A DNA stretch of 25,728 nucleotides from Metaruminococcus_A gallistercoris (GTDB lineage: Bacteria; Bacillota; Clostridia; Oscillospirales; Ruminococcaceae), in NCBI GenBank assembly GCA_904394975.1, contig CAJFNQ010000024.1:1-25728 (forward strand), written 5' to 3'. Shown piece after piece: positions 14,046 through 22,287 of the stretch (positions are counted from its first letter, which is position 1; each line of letters starts with the position of its first letter). The notes under the pieces were generated by a model that saw only the letters and a program-made list of their open reading frames with translations, had not been told where the DNA came from and searched no databases. The position numbers were made by a program, and so were the translations under genes.

Positions 14046-16163
14046 TCAGTCCTCCAGATGAAGTTCAAACAGCCGCGCGGTGTTGTTTTCCGGAAGATGC
14101 AGGTTCAGCGTGCCGGAGACCGGTGCGTACTGGTATTCACAGCCTTCAAACGAGGGGTAAGCGCAGCGGACCGACGCGTTCTTTCCGGCGAATCCTTTGA
14201 GCGGAAGGGTGCAGAACGGGTTGCCGCCCTCACGGCGCCAGACCGCGAGGTAAACGGTGCTGCCGTTTCTCAGCCCAAGGGAAAGCCATTCGTCGTCAAA
14301 CGAAGCGGTGCCGAGCGGCCAGAAAGGAAGGGCGTCCTTTAAATCCGGGCGGATGCGCTTGTAGCAGTCAAGCCCCTCTTTGACCAGTGCCAGCCGCTCC
14401 GGGCTGATTTCCGCGAGGTGTCCGCTTTGGTGGACTCTCAACAGCAGGGCATTGACCATGTTGAAAACGACCTCTTCTTTTGAACCGTCCCGCAGCGGGT
14501 AGGACCAGACCGCAGCCTGCTCCGGCGTGACGCCGCTGGGCGCGTTTGCGGAGATGGTGGCGTATTTGCGGTAATCCTCCTGGTCGCTGGTGGACTGGAT
14601 GCTGTACCGGCTGAGCATGGCGTAATCCATCCGCAGGCCGCCGCTGCTGCAGTTTTCAATGACCAGTTCCGGGTAACGGGCGAACACATCGTCCAGCCAG
14701 GCGAGGTAGGCGCGTTCGTGCTGGAGCAGTCCGTCGCCGTAACTGTCCGCGTTTCGCTCGGTACCAATGCCGGGTTCGATGTTATAATCCATTTTGATGT
14801 AGCCCACACCGTAGTCCCGCACCAGCCGGTCGATGACCTCGTTGGCATGGTCGATGACAGCGGGGTTGCGGAAATCCAACTGGTAGCGGCTGCGGTCGAA
14901 CACCCGTTTGCCGTGGCGGGTAAAGAACCAGTCGTCCGGCACACGGTTTGCCTTTTCACAGCAGATGCCCATAACCTCCAGTTCCAGCCAGAGGCCGGGG
15001 ACCATCCCCTTGGAGCGGATGTAATCGGTCACTTCGCGCAGGCCGTTCGGGAAACGCTCTCTGCTTTCCTGCCACTCGCCCACGTTGTTCCACCAAGGTC
15101 CGGCGGAGTACCAGCCGCAGTCGATGACGTAGTATTCACAGCCGGCTTCGGCGGCTGCGTCGATGAGCGGGAGCTCCCGCGCGGTGGTCGGGTCACCAAA
15201 CAGGCAGTTCATGTAATCGTTGAAGATGATGGGGAGCTGTTCATCGTCCCGGTTTTTGCGGCGGATGCGGCGGCGGTAAGCGGTCAATTCCTCCATTGCT
15301 TCATCAAATCCGCCTTTGCAGACGCCTGCCGCGGCGGGGACAGAGGTAAAGCTCTCGCCCGGCTGCAGGGTTTTGCACCAGTGGGAGTCGGTCTCGGTCG
15401 GGCCGCAGACGGCGAGATAGAGCATGCCGTTCTGGTCGCTGATCTCCCAGTTCCAGGAGCCGTTGTGCTCGATCTGCCAGAACAGTCCGGTGGAACGCTC
15501 TTTGTTTCCAAGATAACCCATGGGCAGGTACTGTTTGGTCGACCAGTGCCCGGTGTTGCTGATGTGAATCCGCTGGGAAGAGTGCATCTTTGCCCGGTCA
15601 TAGGTGGAACTCACCAGTCCCAGTTCCGGCAGGGAGAAGGTCTTCCAGTTGAGTTCCTGCTGCCAGGCGTTGAACGGGATGCGCAGTTCCATCTTTTCCT
15701 CCCACGGGAGCACGCCTTCTTTTTCCAGGCCGGTGTAGTGGAAGCTGGAGATGGTGTCGATGGTTTGAGGCTCGTTTCCGGTATTTGTGACCGTGTTCCA
15801 GCACCGAACGACCGAAATACCGTCGAAAAACTGCATGTGGGAAACGACGGTCAGGCCGGTCTCCTCATCGGTGAGGGTGAATTCCAGCTTGCGGCCGTTT
15901 TCGTTGCGGCTGTCGCTGTGCCCGGCGTACTGCAGACGGTAGCCCGGTGCGGTGACGATGTATTTGTTACCCTGGCGTTCCAGCGGGCGGTCGTAGCCGG
16001 CGGCGTTGACCTCCACCAGCCGGAACCCTTCAGCGGTGGAACGCCCGCCGAATGCTTCTTCGCAGAGCGGTTCCGCCCCAAAGTGCAGAAAGCGCAGGGT
16101 GCCGTCTTCTTCGTTTTTTTCAAAGGTGAGATAAATGCCGTTTTCTGAAAGGTCGAAGCGCAT
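14046..16163 (-). CDS. Alpha-galactosidase, GH36 family
   Basis: A glycosidase of 705 residues that removes terminal alpha-1,6-galactose from melibiose and raffinose-type sugars. It has an N-terminal beta-supersandwich (about 1-300), a TIM barrel (about 310-630) and a C-terminal beta domain. Catalytic residues are seen: nucleophile D459 in YIKMDYN and acid/base D527 in SDQED; the ENCSSGGLRMD motif between them is typical of GH36. There is no signal peptide, so it acts in the cytoplasm on imported oligosaccharides, although no sugar transporter lies in this window. AGGAGG lies 6 nt before the ATG. Likely co-transcribed with the downstream aldo/keto reductase. I saw no clear promoter or operator. 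Confidence 0.95.
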   Translation of the reverse strand: MRFDLSENGIYLTFEKNEEDGTLRFLHFGAEPLCEEAFGGRSTAEGFRLVEVNAAGYDRPLERQGNKYIVTAPGYRLQYAGHSDSRNENGRKLEFTLTDEETGLTVVSHMQFFDGISVVRCWNTVTNTGNEPQTIDTISSFHYTGLEKEGVLPWEEKMELRIPFNAWQQELNWKTFSLPELGLVSSTYDRAKMHSSQRIHISNTGHWSTKQYLPMGYLGNKERSTGLFWQIEHNGSWNWEISDQNGMLYLAVCGPTETDSHWCKTLQPGESFTSVPAAAGVCKGGFDEAMEELTAYRRRIRRKNRDDEQLPIIFNDYMNCLFGDPTTARELPLIDAAAEAGCEYYVIDCGWYSAGPWWNNVGEWQESRERFPNGLREVTDYIRSKGMVPGLWLELEVMGICCEKANRVPDDWFFTRHGKRVFDRSRYQLDFRNPAVIDHANEVIDRLVRDYGVGYIKMDYNIEPGIGTERNADSYGDGLLQHERAYLAWLDDVFARYPELVIENCSSGGLRMDYAMLSRYSIQSTSDQEDYRKYATISANAPSGVTPEQAAVWSYPLRDGSKEEVVFNMVNALLLRVHQSGHLAEISPERLALVKEGLDCYKRIRPDLKDALPFWPLGTASFDDEWLSLGLRNGSTVYLAVWRREGGNPFCTLPLKGFAGKNASVRCAYPSFEGCEYQYAPVSGTLNLHLPENNTARLFELHLED

Positions 16164-16284
16164 GAAAAACCTCCTGAATATGATATAATGATGTTTTACA
16201 TTGATTTACCAGACCAGTATAGCACACGCTTTCGAAAATGGACATGGTTTTTTCACGGGATTGAAAAGTTTTTAAGAGCAGAAT

Positions 16285-16319
16285 ATAAAACAAATCCCTC
16301 TGTGCGGATACACAGAGGG
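16285..16319 (-). terminator. marR-MATE operon terminator
   Basis: On the minus strand CCCTCTGTG and CACAGAGGG form a perfect 9-bp stem around TATCCG, followed by ATTTGTTTTAT. It lies about 25 nt after the MATE stop. Confidence 0.85.
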
Positions 16320-16344
16320 GAGCCTTATGAGCGGTTGTGAACGG

Positions 16345-17727
16345 TCAGCCTTGCGGTTGAGCCGTCCGTTCCAGTTTTTTGAGGTCTTTGAAATATCCCC
16401 GCAAAAAGGGGAAACAGCAGGCAAAGGTGAGAAGGTCCGCTGCCGGTTGGGTGAACTGCACGCCGGTAAGCCCAAACAGCGCCGGAAGAAGGAAGATAAG
16501 CGGCAGGAAGAAGATCCCCTGACGGCAGGAGGAGACAAACGTTGCCTGCCATGCTCGGCCCAGCACCTGAAAGGTCATGTTGCAGATGACGATGAGCGGC
16601 TGGAAAACGAGCGCCACACACTGCGCCCGGCAGGCGACCGTGCCGATCGCGATGACTTCAGCGTCGTCCGCGCGGAAAAGCGCCATGATCTGCGGGGCAA
16701 AGATGTAACAGACAAGCCCTAAACAGGTGAGCAGGATGGTGCCCATGGTCAGAGCGAATCGGAACGCCTGCCGTACCCGGTCGTATTTCGCGGCGCCGTA
16801 GTTGAAGCCGATGACCGGCTGGTACCCCTGCCCGAACCCCAGCATCGCCGAAAGGATGAGCATGAAGATCCGCCCGACGATCGACATCGCCGCAATGGCC
16901 GGGTCACCGTACGGGGCGGCGGCAACGTTGAGCGCAACGGTCGCCGCGCTGGCAAGCCCCTGCCGGCAGAAGGAGGGAAGCCCGGTTTTGATGATCCGCC
17001 AGTAGATCATGCCATGGCGGGAGATTTTGAACAGGCTGATGTTGACCACGCTCTTATGCAAGAGGAAAAAGCTCAGCAGGATGCAGAAGCTGATGCACTG
17101 GCTGATGAGGGTGGCAAGCGCCGCCCCGCCGATGCCAAGCCCAAACCCAAAGATAAACAGCGGGTCGAGCGCGATGTTGAGCACCCCGCCGGTAGCGATG
17201 CCGCACATGGCAAGCAGCGCCTTTCCCTGCGAACGCAGCAGGTTGTTGAGCACAAAGGAAGAACACATAATCGGCGCGCCGTACAGGATGTACTGAGCAT
17301 AGCTTCTGGCGTAGGGGAGGATGGTTTCGGTAGCGCCCAGGATACGCATGAGCGGGTCCAGGAAAATAAGACCGCCCACCGTGAGCAGAAGCCCGAATCC
17401 CAGTGCGCAGAAAAAAGCGGTGGAGCCTACTTCATCCGCTTCCCTGTTTTTCTGTGCGCCCAGCAGGCGTGAATTCAAACTGCCTGCCCCCATGCCCAGC
17501 ATAAAGCCGATCGCCTGAATGACCGCCATGAGCGAGAAGACGATTCCGACCGCTCCGGCGGCACTGGTGCCGAGCTGAGAAACAAAAAAAGTATCCGCCA
17601 TATTGTATATGGCGGTGGTCATCATGCTGATGATGGTTGGTATGGCAAGTGTAACGACCAGCTTCGGAATCGGCGTGCCGGTCATTTTTGCGTATTGTGC
17701 GGTGTGTGCAGCATCCGGTGCGGGCAC
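16345..17727 (-). CDS. MATE-family multidrug efflux transporter
   Basis: A 460-residue inner-membrane protein with twelve predicted helices in two halves (MatE domains about 25-185 and 245-410). MATE pumps exchange Na+ or H+ for cationic drugs and metabolites. The MepA/DinF-like signs are PTIISMMTTAIYNMADTFFV in the first helix and GFGQGYQPVIGFNYGA after the middle loop. The start is a GTG 8 nt after AGGGGGG. It follows marR by 16 nt in the same operon, a common layout (as in mepR-mepA), so MarR probably represses both. A terminator-like hairpin lies inside the first helix codons. Confidence 0.94.
   Translation of the reverse strand: MPAPDAAHTAQYAKMTGTPIPKLVVTLAIPTIISMMTTAIYNMADTFFVSQLGTSAAGAVGIVFSLMAVIQAIGFMLGMGAGSLNSRLLGAQKNREADEVGSTAFFCALGFGLLLTVGGLIFLDPLMRILGATETILPYARSYAQYILYGAPIMCSSFVLNNLLRSQGKALLAMCGIATGGVLNIALDPLFIFGFGLGIGGAALATLISQCISFCILLSFFLLHKSVVNISLFKISRHGMIYWRIIKTGLPSFCRQGLASAATVALNVAAAPYGDPAIAAMSIVGRIFMLILSAMLGFGQGYQPVIGFNYGAAKYDRVRQAFRFALTMGTILLTCLGLVCYIFAPQIMALFRADDAEVIAIGTVACRAQCVALVFQPLIVICNMTFQVLGRAWQATFVSSCRQGIFFLPLIFLLPALFGLTGVQFTQPAADLLTFACCFPFLRGYFKDLKKLERTAQPQG
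17583..17615 (-). other. Terminator-like hairpin inside the MATE coding region
   Basis: On the minus strand CCGCCATAT and ATATGGCGG form a perfect 9-bp inverted repeat with a 3-nt loop, followed by ATACTTTTTTT. It covers codons 38-49, which spell the conserved AIYNMADTFFV motif, so it may be only a by-product of the protein sequence. Confidence 0.35.
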
Positions 17728-17743
17728 GTTGTTTCCCCCCTTG

Positions 17744-18187
17744 TTATCTGGTCATTTCTTCCCATCCCATTCCATGACCGGTAAGATTGTGGTACATGCG
17801 GTTGAGATAGTCTACAAACTGCGCCCGTTCGTTTACGGAAAACCCTTGCAGGGAGTCTTCCACGATCTGATCAAAACGGGTTTTGACCGCGGCGTGAGCT
17901 TGTCTGCCCTTTTCCGTGATCTGTACCCGCGCGGCGCGTTTGTCTTTGCCGGATTCCCGTTCGATCAACCCTGCCGACTCCATATTGCCCAGGATGCGCG
18001 AAATGGTGGCCGGATCGATCTCACAGGCGGCGGCAAGTTCCTTTTGCATGCACGGTCCGTGCAGGATAAGCACATAAAGGATTTTCGGCTGACCGGGAGA
18101 GAGCCCCGCTTCATAAATAGCCGGACGGATGCGGTTGCGCTGTGCGTGATAAGCTTTCAAAACAAGAAGATGAAATGGCAGTTTCAT
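17744..18187 (-). CDS. MarR-family transcriptional regulator
   Basis: A dimeric winged-helix regulator of 147 residues. The wHTH lies at about 50-100 (MQKELAAACEIDPATISRILGNMESAGLIERESGKDKRA), with the DKRA wing motif typical of MarR proteins. Flanking helices form the dimer and the ligand pocket. I start it at the ATG at 18187 because GAGGG lies about 9 nt upstream; the more distal ATG at 18214 has no site. First gene of the operon with the MATE pump; likely a repressor released by the pump's substrates. The ligand is unknown. Confidence 0.92.
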   Translation of the reverse strand: MKLPFHLLVLKAYHAQRNRIRPAIYEAGLSPGQPKILYVLILHGPCMQKELAAACEIDPATISRILGNMESAGLIERESGKDKRAARVQITEKGRQAHAAVKTRFDQIVEDSLQGFSVNERAQFVDYLNRMYHNLTGHGMGWEEMTR

Positions 18188-18236
18188 AACCAAAGCCCTC
18201 AGATTAATTAGCATTGCAATAATTTCTCTTATTAAT

Positions 18237-18265
18237 ATGATAGCTTTTCAGGTTCGCTCTGTCAA
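18237..18265 (-). promoter_or_regulatory. marR-MATE promoter
   Basis: The minus strand carries a perfect TTGACA (18260-18265), a 17-bp spacer and TATCAT (18237-18242). A small palindrome (ATTGCAAT) lies in the leader between it and marR and could be part of an operator. Confidence 0.8.
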
Positions 18266-18278
18266 GTAAAAACTTTTC

Positions 18279-18391
18279 CGCATTTCCCTCATGAGAAAAT
18301 TGAGGGCAATCTGACCGAAAAAGGTGAATAAATTGCGTGAATTCTGCCAATGGAAGCGTATTTTTACCGGTGCTATAATGAGGGAAATGCG
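18279..18391. repeat. 14-bp perfect inverted repeat in a divergent promoter region
   Basis: CGCATTTCCCTCAT (18279-18292) and ATGAGGGAAATGCG (18378-18391), 85 nt apart. One arm lies just upstream of the marR -35, the other overlaps the -10 and start of the opposite promoter. A shorter inverted repeat (CCCTCA/TGAGGG, 18286-18307) overlaps the first arm. Confidence 0.75.
18351..18379 (+). promoter_or_regulatory. Promoter of the toroid-like gene
   Basis: TATAAT (18374-18379) with a poor -35 (TGGAAG, 18351-18356) at 17 bp. The weak -35 and the inverted-repeat arm over the start point suggest control by a regulator. The 130-nt leader contains two hairpins that exclude each other: AAGCGG/CCGCTT (18392-18407) and GCCG/CGGC followed by TTTT. 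Confidence 0.55.
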
Positions 18392-18512
18392 AAGCGGTTT
18401 GCCGCTTGCGGCTTTTGTGTTTGAGCCGGTGCGGCGGCTTTGCTTTGTGAAAAACAAGTTTCGATGAGTTCTGACCGGAAAATAACCGGTCGGGCAGAGG
18501 AGGCCAGCATTT

Positions 18513-20426
18513 ATGCAGGGAACCATGACGACAACCGAGTACCTGACCCATGTTGTAAAAACAAGCCATACCAATCCTTATGTGAAAAAATCGGCCAAAA
18601 CCTTTCACGGTGTATTTTTAGAAGCCGCTAAGCTGGAACTTCGCCGCCGCGGGGCGGAGACGGAAGAGTTCGATTACAGCCAGCTCAAACCGGTTTTGGA
18701 CCGCATCCGCAACCTGGAAGACTGCGCGGAATTCGGCATTCCGGCGCTTATTCGCATGTTAAAAGAGTACCGTGATATGCTCGACCCGGCAGTTGTGCGT
18801 GAAATCGAGGAAACCCTTGTCGGGTTCCGCTACTGGCTGGATGAGCCGGGCGAAATCAACGCCTGCTATTTCTCTGAAAACCATCAGGTGCTTTATCACA
18901 GTGCTGAAATTCTGGTAGGCAATATGTTCCCGAATGCTGTTTTTCCTTCAAATGGGAAGAGCGGCGCATGGCACGCGCAGCACGGGAAGACCTTTTTGAA
19001 CCGTTGGATCGACTGGCGCACCCGTCTTGGCTTCAGTGAGTGGACCTGCAATTATTACGCGGAAGATATCATCGCCATGCTGGGCCTCGCTTTTTATGCG
19101 GATGACGAAGAACTCAAGCGCCGGATGACCCTGCTCATCAACACGATGATGTTCGATATTGCGATCAACTCGTTCAAGGGGCACTGGATCGGCACACATG
19201 GGCGTACCTATGCAAGATTTCTGGTCAATCCGCAGATGGATTCCATCAGCCCGATCTGCCGGATGTATTTCGGCGACGGCGACATCGACGGTGACATTGC
19301 CGACTGCGCGATCATGATGGCGATTTACGATTATAAAGTTCCGGAAGCGATTGTGAAAGCGGCGCAGGATCCTTCGCCGGTCATGATCAGCAAAGAGCGG
19401 ATGAGCATTGATACAAAAGACGCGAAGTATTACGGCATCGACCCGGCGGACTTTGACAACATCATGTTCTTCTGGGGCGTACAGGTTTATGACGCAAAGG
19501 ACTGCATCGCGAATTCGGCAAAGGTCATGACCCCGTCCAACTGGATGAACGAGCGGATCAACGCTTATTTGGACAAATACCGTTTGTGTGACCTTGCCGG
19601 TATCCCCTGCGATGAGGATCCTGACTTTACCGCGATGACCCAGGCGGATTTGTATACCTATAAAACTCCTGACTACGCGGTCAGCTGCGCGCAGGACTTC
19701 CGCAAAGGCAAGCTTGGGTACCAGCAGCACCCGTGGGGCGCTACTCTCGGCGGCCGTGCGGTGGTGTTTACCAACCATCCCGGTTCTATGGAATATAACG
19801 ACCGTCCGAATCTGATTACAGGCAACTGGCATCTGCCGCGTGCGGTTCAGCATGAGAATGTGGTTCTTTGCATCTACCGCTGCCCGGCGGACTGTATCCG
19901 CATGTTAGAGACTCACGCATATTTCCCGCAGGCCGAATTTGACGAGGTCGTGGAAAAAGGCGGTTGGGTGTTCGGCCGCAAAGGCGACGGTTATGTAGCG
20001 CTCAAATCGCTTCTGCCGGCTGAGTGGAAACAACCTGACCCGGAAATGTTCCGCGCGATTTACGCGGAAGAACTTTGGGAAGAAGAGTACCGCAGAGCGA
20101 AACCGTACCTTTATCACGCCAACGGTCATGCTAATGTATGGGTCACCGAGCTTGGCAGCAAAGCGCAGAACGGCAGCTTTGAAGCGTTTATGGCCCGGTT
20201 TGACGGAGTGGAGATTGTGGGCGACACCTTTGATTTCACCTACCAGTCCCCATCTCAGGGCTGCATGCGGTTCGGCTGGGGCATTCCGTTTACCATTGAC
20301 CGCAAAGAGGTGGTCATCCGTGATTATCCCCGGTATGATAACCCCTTCTGCAAAGCGGAATTCGGTGGTAAGAAGATGGAAATCAGCTGCGGCGGTGAAA
20401 GCTATCTCATCGACCATGAAAAATAA
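18513..20426 (+). CDS. Large uncharacterised enzyme-like protein, possibly alpha/alpha-toroid carbohydrate-active
   Basis: A cytoplasmic protein of 637 residues with no signal peptide or membrane segment. I do not recognise a named family. Residues 1-400 look helical with spaced conserved-looking blocks: FSENHQVLYHSAEILVGNMFP (about 120-140), GFSEWTCNYYAEDIIAML (173-190) and GHWIGTHGRTYAR (223-235). The last third is beta-rich with many aromatics. A helical toroid followed by a beta-sandwich is the build of several polysaccharide lyases (heparinase II/III, PL8, PL15, PL17), and His229-Tyr233 could be a catalytic pair; this is inference from pattern only. AGAGGAGG lies 9 nt before the ATG. It is transcribed alone, from a regulated-looking promoter to a strong terminator. 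An alternative is a glycosidase or phosphorylase of the same fold. Confidence 0.65.
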   Translation: MQGTMTTTEYLTHVVKTSHTNPYVKKSAKTFHGVFLEAAKLELRRRGAETEEFDYSQLKPVLDRIRNLEDCAEFGIPALIRMLKEYRDMLDPAVVREIEETLVGFRYWLDEPGEINACYFSENHQVLYHSAEILVGNMFPNAVFPSNGKSGAWHAQHGKTFLNRWIDWRTRLGFSEWTCNYYAEDIIAMLGLAFYADDEELKRRMTLLINTMMFDIAINSFKGHWIGTHGRTYARFLVNPQMDSISPICRMYFGDGDIDGDIADCAIMMAIYDYKVPEAIVKAAQDPSPVMISKERMSIDTKDAKYYGIDPADFDNIMFFWGVQVYDAKDCIANSAKVMTPSNWMNERINAYLDKYRLCDLAGIPCDEDPDFTAMTQADLYTYKTPDYAVSCAQDFRKGKLGYQQHPWGATLGGRAVVFTNHPGSMEYNDRPNLITGNWHLPRAVQHENVVLCIYRCPADCIRMLETHAYFPQAEFDEVVEKGGWVFGRKGDGYVALKSLLPAEWKQPDPEMFRAIYAEELWEEEYRRAKPYLYHANGHANVWVTELGSKAQNGSFEAFMARFDGVEIVGDTFDFTYQSPSQGCMRFGWGIPFTIDRKEVVIRDYPRYDNPFCKAEFGGKKMEISCGGESYLIDHEK

Positions 20427-20433
20427 AACAAAA

Positions 20434-20463
20434 AGAGACGGACCGGTTCCGTCTCTTTTTTTG
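20434..20463 (+). terminator. Terminator of the toroid-like gene
   Basis: AGAGACGGA/TTCCGTCTCT around CCGG, followed by seven to eight T. Confidence 0.95.
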
Positions 20464-20488
20464 CTGTTCCGGCGGCTTTTTGCAACGC

Positions 20489-20517
20489 TGGACGTTTTTT
20501 CGGTTTGGGGGTATAAT
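20489..20517 (+). promoter_or_regulatory. Thioesterase gene promoter
   Basis: TGGACG (20489-20494), a 17-bp spacer and TATAAT (20512-20517). Confidence 0.65.
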
Positions 20518-20555
20518 AAACCGGTAACAATGAGATGGGTATGGTGCGGCGGAAG

Positions 20556-20592
20556 GCCGGGCGGTAAACCGGCTGTGCCGCCCGTTTGTGTT
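20556..20592 (+). promoter_or_regulatory. Leader hairpins before the thioesterase gene
   Basis: Two structures exclude each other: GCCGG/CCGGC (20556-20573) and CGGGCGG/CCGCCCG (20558-20584). The latter is followed by TTTGTGTTT, just before the ribosome binding site. The form is that of a weak attenuator. Confidence 0.35.
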
Positions 20593-20606
20593 TGGAGGAA
20601 ACAAAA

Positions 20607-21026
20607 ATGGTTCTTTCAGAAAGTAAAATTGAAGTGCGGTATGCCGAAACCGACCAGATGGGCGTGGTCCATCACGCGGTGTATCCGGTCTGGTACGAGG
20701 TCGCCCGCACGGATTATATGAAAAAAACCGGTATGACCTACGCCGAAATGGAGAAAATGGGAGTTATGACCCCGGTGGTCGACCTTGGCTGCCACTACGT
20801 TGGTTCCGCTTATTACGGCGAGACGATTACCGTGCGGGTGCGCATTCTGGAACTGAGCGCGGCAAAAATCAAATTTGGTTATGAGCTCTATAAAGACGGT
20901 GCGGAGAAACCGTTTCACACCGGGTACACCCTGCATGGCTGGGTGGATACCAAAACCGCTCGGCCAATCAACTTAAAAAAGAAGTACCCGGAAATCTACG
21001 CCAGCATACAGGCGCTTATGGAATGA
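20607..21026 (+). CDS. Hotdog-fold acyl-CoA thioesterase (YbgC/4HBT family)
   Basis: A protein of 139 residues with the 4-hydroxybenzoyl-CoA thioesterase type of hotdog fold. The N-terminal YAETDQMGVVHHAVYPVWYEVAR block carries the family's catalytic aspartate (TDQMG) and the start of the long central helix. Such proteins split acyl-CoA or acyl-ACP thioesters in the cytoplasm; the substrate cannot be told. The start is the ATG at 20607 with TTGGAGG about 8 nt upstream. Single gene with promoter, structured leader and terminator. Confidence 0.93.
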   Translation: MVLSESKIEVRYAETDQMGVVHHAVYPVWYEVARTDYMKKTGMTYAEMEKMGVMTPVVDLGCHYVGSAYYGETITVRVRILELSAAKIKFGYELYKDGAEKPFHTGYTLHGWVDTKTARPINLKKKYPEIYASIQALME

Positions 21027-21027
21027 G

Positions 21028-21063
21028 AAAAAGAGCAGGAAGAGTTCTTCCTGCTCTTTTTTG
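21028..21063. terminator. Bidirectional terminator
   Basis: AAAAGAGCAGGAAGA/TTCCTGCTCTTTT around a short loop, with T-runs on both strands. It ends the thioesterase gene on plus and can end the nucleoside hydrolase transcript on minus, about 125 nt past that gene's stop. Two small hairpins without T-tails (21127-21143, 21152-21166) lie between. Confidence 0.93.
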
Positions 21064-21187
21064 TGGATGGTCAGGGTTGCTGTTTCTGTGCGGGAAACAG
21101 CCGGTTTGTGAAAATGCGTCTGGGCTCCGTGTAAAATGCACGGTGAATATACCGCTCAGCAAGCGGCAGAAGGGTCAAAAACAGGTG

Positions 21188-22126
21188 TCATTTCAGACAG
21201 CAGTCTTCCAGCGCTGAAACAAACGCGGCACGGTCCACATCGGTCACAAAACGGACGTTCGGGGGCGCGGCCGGGTCGGTCACACATTCCCCGGCGTGTT
21301 CTCCGTCTGTGCGCACACGCAGAGAAAGCATCCGGCTTTCCGGAAACAGCTGCGGGAACAGTTCGCAGAGAACGGCGGAAGCGTCGTGCACCGGTGTTCC
21401 CGGCAGGCCGGTGGTGTGATAGTGGGCAGCGTAAAACGCCATAAGGTCGCCGACCATATCTCCGTGACGGGTGTGGAGAGAGGCGAAATGGGCGATTTCC
21501 TCATCGGTCAGATAGGCTTTGTGGGTGACATCCAGCCCCAGCAGGGTAATGGGAATGCCGGAAGTGAGGACAAAATCCGCCGCTTCCGGGTCAGCGTAAA
21601 AGTTGAACTCGGCAAACGGCGTGACGTTGCCGCCGGAAAGCGAGCCGCCCATAATGGTGAGGTGGTCGACTTGTTTTGCCGCTTCCGGATGGTGGCTCAG
21701 TAGCTGCGCCAGGTTGGTGAGCGGCCCGGTACAGATGAGTGTTTGGGGCTGCTGCGCGCTTGAGATTCCCTGCCAAAGCAGTTCTTCTGCTGTGAGAGGG
21801 GAAGCATCTGCCAGCCGGCTGCCTGCACGCATCCCCGCAAGACCGTCTTCGCCGTGTACATCCGCCGCGCAGACGGGTGCGCGGTTTTCGGAAAACGGGC
21901 GTTTTGCCCCCATGGCGACTGGTGCGGATAGGTTCAGCCAGGCGGCCAGACGTCTGGCGTTTTGAAAGGTTTTTTCGCCAGACTGATTGCCCGCGACAGT
22001 CGTAATGCCCTTTAAATAAACCTGTTCCGGGTGGGAAGCCAGCACCATGAGCGCGATGGCGTCGTCCAGCCCCGGGTCACAGTCGAGAAAAACAGGGCGT
22101 GCGTTTGGAAAAGTGGCAGAAGCCAT
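21188..22126 (-). CDS. Inosine-uridine-preferring-type nucleoside hydrolase
   Basis: A cytoplasmic enzyme of 312 residues that cleaves ribonucleosides to base plus ribose. The Ca2+-binding N-terminal motif DCDPGLDDA (15-23), the central AEFNFYADPEAA (172-183) and the catalytic-site HD pair H247-D248 (PVHDASAV) are all present, so it should be active. Preference among purine and pyrimidine nucleosides cannot be told. AAAGGAGGA lies 8 nt before the ATG. The 161-nt gap to the URO-D-family gene upstream holds no clear terminator or strong promoter, so the two may be co-transcribed. With the ribokinase at 24519-25412 it could form a ribose-salvage route. Confidence 0.94.
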   Translation of the reverse strand: MASATFPNARPVFLDCDPGLDDAIALMVLASHPEQVYLKGITTVAGNQSGEKTFQNARRLAAWLNLSAPVAMGAKRPFSENRAPVCAADVHGEDGLAGMRAGSRLADASPLTAEELLWQGISSAQQPQTLICTGPLTNLAQLLSHHPEAAKQVDHLTIMGGSLSGGNVTPFAEFNFYADPEAADFVLTSGIPITLLGLDVTHKAYLTDEEIAHFASLHTRHGDMVGDLMAFYAAHYHTTGLPGTPVHDASAVLCELFPQLFPESRMLSLRVRTDGEHAGECVTDPAAPPNVRFVTDVDRAAFVSALEDCCLK

Positions 22127-22287
22127 GTGCAGTCCTCCTTTTAAAAAATCTGTTGAAGGATTGATATCATCGTAAAATCAACACCGTGCTTACAGCGCGG
22201 AACACGCAGAAATATGCGGAAATGGTAAATGGATCTTCCGTGCGGTAAAGAGAACTGTCCGGTTTCGCCGGCATGTTTAAACTCTGC

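Noticed and set aside
14718..16148. Long open frame (476 codons) on the plus strand across the alpha-galactosidase
   Set aside because: It is antisense to a GH36 gene with catalytic motifs; its Val/Ala/Gly-rich product has no recognisable domain.
22155..22185. Inverted repeat TTGAT/ATCAA upstream of the nucleoside hydrolase as an operator
   Set aside because: Arms of five A/T-rich bases are too short to support a claim, and no promoter elements accompany it.
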